Source: Zeimonas sp964481165
Lineage (GTDB): Bacteria > Pseudomonadota > Gammaproteobacteria > Burkholderiales > Burkholderiaceae_E
Length of the DNA: 10,524 bases
Direction: 5' to 3'
NCBI GenBank assembly: GCA_964481165.1
Contig: CAYZYC010000085.1
Coordinates: forward strand, 1-10,524
Each line of letters starts with the position of its first letter. Position 1 is the stretch's first letter. Positions 9,101-10,524 of this stretch are shown piece after piece. The translations under genes were made by a program, and so were the position numbers. The notes below the pieces were generated by a model. The model made no database searches. It was not told the origin of the DNA and saw only the letters and a program-made list of their open reading frames with translations.

Positions 9101-10524
9101 CTTGTGCAGCGGATAGTCGCGCACGGGTCCGTTCCAGCGCACGAGCAGCCGTTCGCGCTCCTGCTCGTCCATCAGCGGCATGGTCGAGAGCTTCGCGTTC
9201 GGCTGTTCCACGATGCCGGCGACCAGCGTTCCGAAACTCGCGGCGAGGCGTTCGATCGTCTCGCGGTAGAACAGATCAGTGCTGTACGTGAAGTTCGCGT
9301 GGATCGAGCCGCCGGTCTCGAGGCATGCCAGCGACAGGTCGAACTTCGACGTTTCGCCGACGGCGCGGATCGAGCGCGAATCGACGCCCGGCAGCACGAG
9401 CTCGCCGGATCGGGCGTCCTGCATGCCGAACGAGACCTGGAACACGGGGTTGCGGCCCGGTTCGCGTTCGCCGGCCAGTTCGGCGACGATCCGGTCGAAC
9501 GGAATCTCCTGGTGCGAATACGCATCGCTCGCCGTCTGCCGGACGCGCCCGAGCAGCGACACGAAATCGGGGTCGCCGTGTCCGTCCGCCCGCATGGCGA
9601 GCATGTTCACGAACATGCCGAAGACGTCGTCGTACTCGCCGTGGCCGCGCCCGGCGACCGGCGTGCCGATCGCGAAGTCGTGCTGTCCGGTGTAGCGCAT
9701 CAGCAGCGCACCGAATGCGGCGAGCAGCGCCATGTGCAGCGTCGCGCCCGCGGTTCGCGCGATCGCCCTCAGGGCGTCGACGTGCTGTGCGTCGATGACG
9801 GCGGTGACCCGTCCGCCGTGCTGCGGACCGGTGCGCTTTCGCGGGCGATCGGTGGGCAGCGCGATCGGTTCGAGTCCGGCGAGTTGCGTGCGCCAGTACG
9901 CCATCGAGGCTTCGGTCGTGTTGTCCGACAGCGTCTGCCGCTGCCGGGTGGCGTAGCGGAGAAACGACGCGCGCCGCTCGCCCGACTTCTGCGCCGCTGC
10001 GCCGCTGCGCACGCCCTCGTACAGCAGCGGCAGTTCGCGCGCGAGCAGCGCGATCGACGTCGCGTCGGCGACGATGTGGTGGACGACGAAGACGAATACG
10101 TGGTCGTCTTCGCCGACCCGCAGCATGCGCGCACGCCATACCGGAGCGCTCGCGAGGTCGAAGGGCTGCGCAATGAAGGCGCGGACCGTGTTGTCGATTG
10201 CGTCGTCGATCGCGTCGTTCGCCGCGCCGACCGCACCACCGACCGGATCCTCGACCGATTGCGCCTCGCCGCGCTCGAGCGCGACGACGGGCAGCGTCAC
10301 CTCGATGCGCGGCTCGACGATCTGCGTCGGAGCGCCGTCGGTTTCGTCGAATCGTGTGCGCAGTGCGGCGTGCCGATCGACGAATGTCTGCAGCGCGCGC
10401 TCGAGCGCGCGCACGTCGAGCGAACCGGTAAAACGCGAGGCGAGCGAAACGTTGTAGCTGCTGCCGGGACCCTGGAGCCGGTCGATCAGCCACAACGCCT
10501 GCTGGGCGAACGACAACGGACCGG
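3161..10524 (-). CDS. Non-ribosomal peptide synthetase, C-A-PCP-C-A-PCP-TE (5' end outside window)
   Basis: This multimodular cytoplasmic synthetase activates amino acids, joins them on phosphopantetheine arms and releases the finished peptide. Residues are numbered from the Leu (TTG) codon at 10516, which gives 2451 residues. The frame stays open to the window edge and reads GPLSFAQQALW, the usual opening of a condensation domain, so the TTG is an internal Leu codon and the protein is longer. Domains are C1 about 1-445, A1 470-982, PCP1 998-1066, C2 1087-1527, A2 1546-2050, PCP2 2075-2144 and TE 2164-2415. All core catalytic motifs are present and no frameshift is seen. With a terminal TE this is the last protein of its assembly line, but upstream modules are not visible. 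The product is unknown. The stop codon overlaps the start of a phosphopantetheinyl transferase gene, which fits the need of the PCP domains for priming. Confidence 0.97.
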   Translation of the reverse strand, partial: GPLSFAQQALWLIDRLQGPGSSYNVSLASRFTGSLDVRALERALQTFVDRHAALRTRFDETDGAPTQIVEPRIEVTLPVVALERGEAQSVEDPVGGAVGAANDAIDDAIDNTVRAFIAQPFDLASAPVWRARMLRVGEDDHVFVFVVHHIVADATSIALLARELPLLYEGVRSGAAAQKSGERRASFLRYATRQRQTLSDNTTEASMAYWRTQLAGLEPIALPTDRPRKRTGPQHGGRVTAVIDAQHVDALRAIARTAGATLHMALLAAFGALLMRYTGQHDFAIGTPVAGRGHGEYDDVFGMFVNMLAMRADGHGDPDFVSLLGRVRQTASDAYSHQEIPFDRIVAELAGEREPGRNPVFQVSFGMQDARSGELVLPGVDSRSIRAVGETSKFDLSLACLETGGSIHANFTYSTDLFYRETIERLAASFGTLVAGIVEQPNAKLSTMPLMDEQERERLLVRWNGPVRDYPLHKTLHLLFEEQAARTPGATAVIFEGRELDYATLEAQANRLAHHLRTLGVGPDVLVAVCMQRSLELVVALVGILKAGGAWVPVDPDYPADRIEYMLGDSAAPVVLTQDALLGRVRDAVGARGAAAVRENAAHACVIALDSPEWLAHSAKLSDAPPHPLAGPDHLAYVVYTSGSTGKPKGAMVPHRGIVNRVLWKIDYVGLTAADRLFQKTSISFDASVWKFFAPLAVGAPVVLARPGGEKDTAYHVEAIRTLGVTITNAVPSELRALLFEPSFAACTTLRHFVTGGEVVDWGLLDEFHRQLPHTQLAVYYGPTECSDVTTSIDTAELVEEPGPVPIGRPIANARVYILDAALQPVPVGVTGELYIGGAGLARGYLNRPELTAERFVPDPFVPGERMYRSGDLVRWRPGGIIGFVGRTDHQVKIRGLRVEPGEIEATMNGCDGVRQSVVVVREDRPGDRRLVAYVEGESIDAEALRRSLAARLPEYMVPAAIVPLAAIPRLPNNKLDRNRLPEPADGGNDDAQLCVAPRTPVEQTLATIWAEVLGRSRVGVHENFFVLGGHSLLATQAMARVRRALRAELPLRMLFEAPTVAGFARALEAGAPAPATRTPVPATEANAAPLSPAQEALWFIEKLNGPGSRYNVTDAVRLRGELHVDALRDALRALLRRHDALRTAFREARGIPEQFVVDDDEPDFEVIHAAPHGGADDPYPNTPLLHVAANEPFDLAAGRPFRVRLLRRSSTDHVLLVAAHHIVFDGWSAGVLARELPTLYEAAISGADPRDVLPPVPIRFLDYAIWSRRRLDEADLRRQLAFWVARLGGVASHELPLDSPRTSKASLGAGTHTIAIARESAEALAALAHRSGATQYMVLLAAFRVLLARYGAGDDIAIGTPIAGRAGAELDGVIGYFVNMLAMRSDAGGDPRFGELLARVRRDTLDAYSNQDVPFDRIVVELNPPRDAGRNPIFQITFALQGAWETAPALPGMRHERVRLQASEAKFDLSLTMADTGDGLVARFDYDRGLFGQATIERLAGHLRNVLDGIVADPHARLSELPLLEAGELQQMLVRWNDTAREFPQHETLQALFEQHARRAPRAPAVVFEGRTCLDYGDLNRRANRLARRLRALGIGPDVPVGISLPRVPELVVAMLAVIKAGGAYLPIDPDYPAERIAFMLTDSRAPVTITHRALRERLGGTDTQALCIDGDAAMADVADLDDGALDPEPRALPGSLAYIVYTSGSTGRPKGVMVSHRAVARLVRNTDYVRIGAADCIAQASNVSFDAATFEIWGALLNGARLAMLSTDTLLSTQALQRRIAEDRISTMFVTTAVFNEHAARAPDTFRGLRELLFGGEAVHPGAVVRVLRGGPPQRLLHVYGPTETTTFATWHEVPRSLARGDTPGTVPIGVPIANTHCHVLDAAMQPVPIGVVGDLWIGGPGLARGYLNRPELDAHRFVDAAPPIGERLYRTGDRVRRLADGSLVFVGRSDDQVKLRGFRIELGEVRAALAAVPGIAQHEVLVREDTPGERRLVAYVVGSGDSPPPDVGRLRAVLGKRLPAFMIPTAFVALDTLPTTHNGKIDRAALPAPSSVDGRGVDGRGADGCDEGSVDTGDALERELRAIWESVLGIDAIPLDADFFDLGGHSMLAVRVLAEIDRRMGRQLRTASFFEAPTIRRFAALLRGQSGSNGDGCVVTVQPGDGERPLFFVSGWGGQLIVLNELARALGPQQPLHVLDTGAFVDDGSGFTLEEIVSRMIGDMRRIQPHGPYRLAGYSMGGKFVHEIAQQLRASGEPVALLALLDCAVPGSIRRRSAPVRVLLHLRKAVRMKPAQTLVYLAGRARWMVRHMLPRERRLFEGDDIEETALTRAMQRSARAMLDAWSAYRPRDYAGSILLIRAEGTPERVGQIRDDPTYGWAAITAGGVTVRSMDCAHNRMLTASNADALARILNEAIGGHRIVPLAHRGKPSAPAPRGRCDDADSRLPEESTAR
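3176..3181 (-). promoter_or_regulatory. Possible ribosome-binding site, start at 3164
   Basis: On the minus strand GAGGAA lies 11 bases before the ATG at 3164, inside the end of the NRPS gene. The spacing is longer than ideal. The 4-base stop/start overlap suggests that translation of the transferase relies on ribosomes finishing the NRPS. Confidence 0.45.
3272..4027 (-). other. NRPS type I thioesterase domain (chain release)
   Basis: This alpha/beta-hydrolase domain cleaves the peptide from PCP2 by hydrolysis or cyclization. The nucleophile is Ser2236 in GYSMG (2234-2238). Asp2263 lies 27 residues further on, the same spacing as Ser80-Asp107 in the surfactin TE, and His2394 in DCAHNRML completes the triad. 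The Ser-His distance is 158 residues, against 127 in the surfactin TE. The lid region between about 2265 and 2345 is therefore longer, and it is rich in Arg and Lys. A tail of about 36 residues with no recognisable fold follows. Hydrolysis and macrocyclization cannot be told apart from sequence. Confidence 0.93.
4085..4294 (-). other. NRPS peptidyl carrier domain PCP2
   Basis: This carrier domain holds the completed chain before release. The motif FFDLGGHSMLAVR at residues 2100-2112 places the phosphopantetheine site at Ser2107. It follows A2 after a Gly/Asp-rich linker (about 2051-2074) containing a VDGRG repeat, and leads directly into the thioesterase. Confidence 0.94.
4332..4361. repeat. 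15-base tandem repeat inside the NRPS gene
   Basis: CCGCGACCGTCGACG occurs twice in perfect tandem (4332-4346, 4347-4361). On the minus strand it encodes the VDGRG units of the linker between A2 and PCP2 (residues about 2053-2062), followed by a degenerate ADGCD unit. The repeat is a multiple of three, so gain or loss of a copy would keep the reading frame. Confidence 0.85.
4367..5881 (-). other. NRPS adenylation domain A2, predicted Val/Ile-like substrate
   Basis: This domain activates the last residue added. The core TSGSTGRPKG is at residues 1702-1711, YGPTETTTF at 1840-1848, YRTGD at 1930-1934, and the A10 lysine is K2041 in NGKIDR. Specificity positions read by eye against GrsA are D1746, A1747, F1750, F1789, L1813, G1815, V1839, T1847, F1848 and K2041 (DAFFLGVTFK). 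Codes of the DAFF/DAFW..TFK kind are known from domains that load Val or Ile, so a branched aliphatic residue is inferred. The exact code is not one I can match with certainty. Confidence 0.93.
5936..7258 (-). other. NRPS condensation domain C2
   Basis: This domain would join the chain on PCP1 to the amino acid loaded by A2. It opens with PLSPAQEALWF and carries the fully standard active-site motif HHIVFDGWS at residues 1219-1227, with His1220 as catalytic base and Asp1224. No epimerase domain precedes it and no dual-function N-terminal His motif is seen. The residue delivered by module 1 is therefore probably kept in the L form. Confidence 0.95.
7319..7525 (-). other. NRPS peptidyl carrier domain PCP1
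   Basis: This is a carrier (thiolation) domain of normal length between A1 and C2. It has the motif FFVLGGHSLLATQ at residues 1023-1035, in which Ser1030 is the expected attachment site of the 4'-phosphopantetheine arm. The neighbouring phosphopantetheinyl transferase is the obvious candidate to modify it. About 20 residues rich in Ala and Pro (1067-1086) link it to C2. Confidence 0.94.
7571..9109 (-). other. NRPS adenylation domain A1, substrate not assigned
   Basis: This domain activates an amino acid as its AMP ester and loads it on PCP1. The P-loop-like core TSGSTGKPKG is at residues 639-648, the YGPTE core at 779-783, the YRSGDL core at 866-871, and the A10 lysine is K973 in NNKLDR. Aligning by eye to the GrsA Phe domain gives specificity positions D684, A685, W688, N727, V752, G754, Y778, D786, V787 and K973 (DAWNVGYDVK). 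I do not recognise this code. The D-A-W opening is shared by several polar and aliphatic codes, so I make no substrate call. Confidence 0.93.
9182..10524 (-). other. NRPS condensation domain C1
   Basis: This domain would join an upstream acyl or peptidyl donor to the amino acid loaded by A1. It opens with PLSFAQQALW and carries the active-site motif HHIVADATS at residues 146-154, with His147 as the expected catalytic base and Asp151 as the structural Asp. The Gly that normally follows this Asp (HHxxxDG) is Ala here. No second N-terminal His motif of the dual condensation/epimerization type is seen, so an ordinary elongation domain is most likely. Compared with C2 it has about 15 extra residues before its PFDL motif (118-121). 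Confidence 0.93.

Noticed and set aside
10514..10516. TTG as the start codon of the NRPS
   Set aside because: The frame remains open upstream and encodes GPLS, which continues the normal condensation-domain opening. No ribosome-binding site can be judged in the few bases left. It is read as an internal Leu codon.

Overview
The window is GC-rich DNA from a Gram-negative bacterium. The lipobox protein, the exported lytic transglycosylase and the strong G/C bias at third codon positions fit a high-GC proteobacterium. A betaproteobacterium of the Burkholderiales type is my best guess, but no marker gene settles it. All four genes lie on the minus strand, so the reading order runs from the right edge (10524) to the left edge (1).

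The right two thirds (3161-10524) is the 3' part of one large non-ribosomal peptide synthetase (NRPS) gene. It enters from outside the window, and its true start is not seen. The visible part holds two complete modules and a release domain, in the order C-A-PCP-C-A-PCP-TE, with no epimerase, methyltransferase or other tailoring domain. The second adenylation domain has a signature pointing to a branched aliphatic residue (Val/Ile type). The first has a signature I cannot assign.

The NRPS stop codon overlaps the start of a Sfp-type 4'-phosphopantetheinyl transferase (2355-3164), the enzyme that would arm the carrier domains of the synthetase. The stop codon of that gene overlaps the start of an exported protein with a Sel1-like segment and a C-terminal SLT (lytic transglycosylase) domain (1108-2358). 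The three genes are joined by two successive 4-base ATGA overlaps, so they are very likely co-transcribed and translationally coupled. The tie of a peptidoglycan-cleaving enzyme to a peptide synthetase and its activator is the most interesting point of context here.

After a 142-base gap with a weak hairpin comes a proline- and tyrosine-rich lipoprotein (156-965) of unknown function. The last 155 bases hold a weak hairpin and, at the very edge, a 14-base direct repeat. I found no RNA gene, CRISPR array, insertion sequence, transporter, regulator or MbtH-like gene. The many other long open frames are GC-rich shadows of these four genes.
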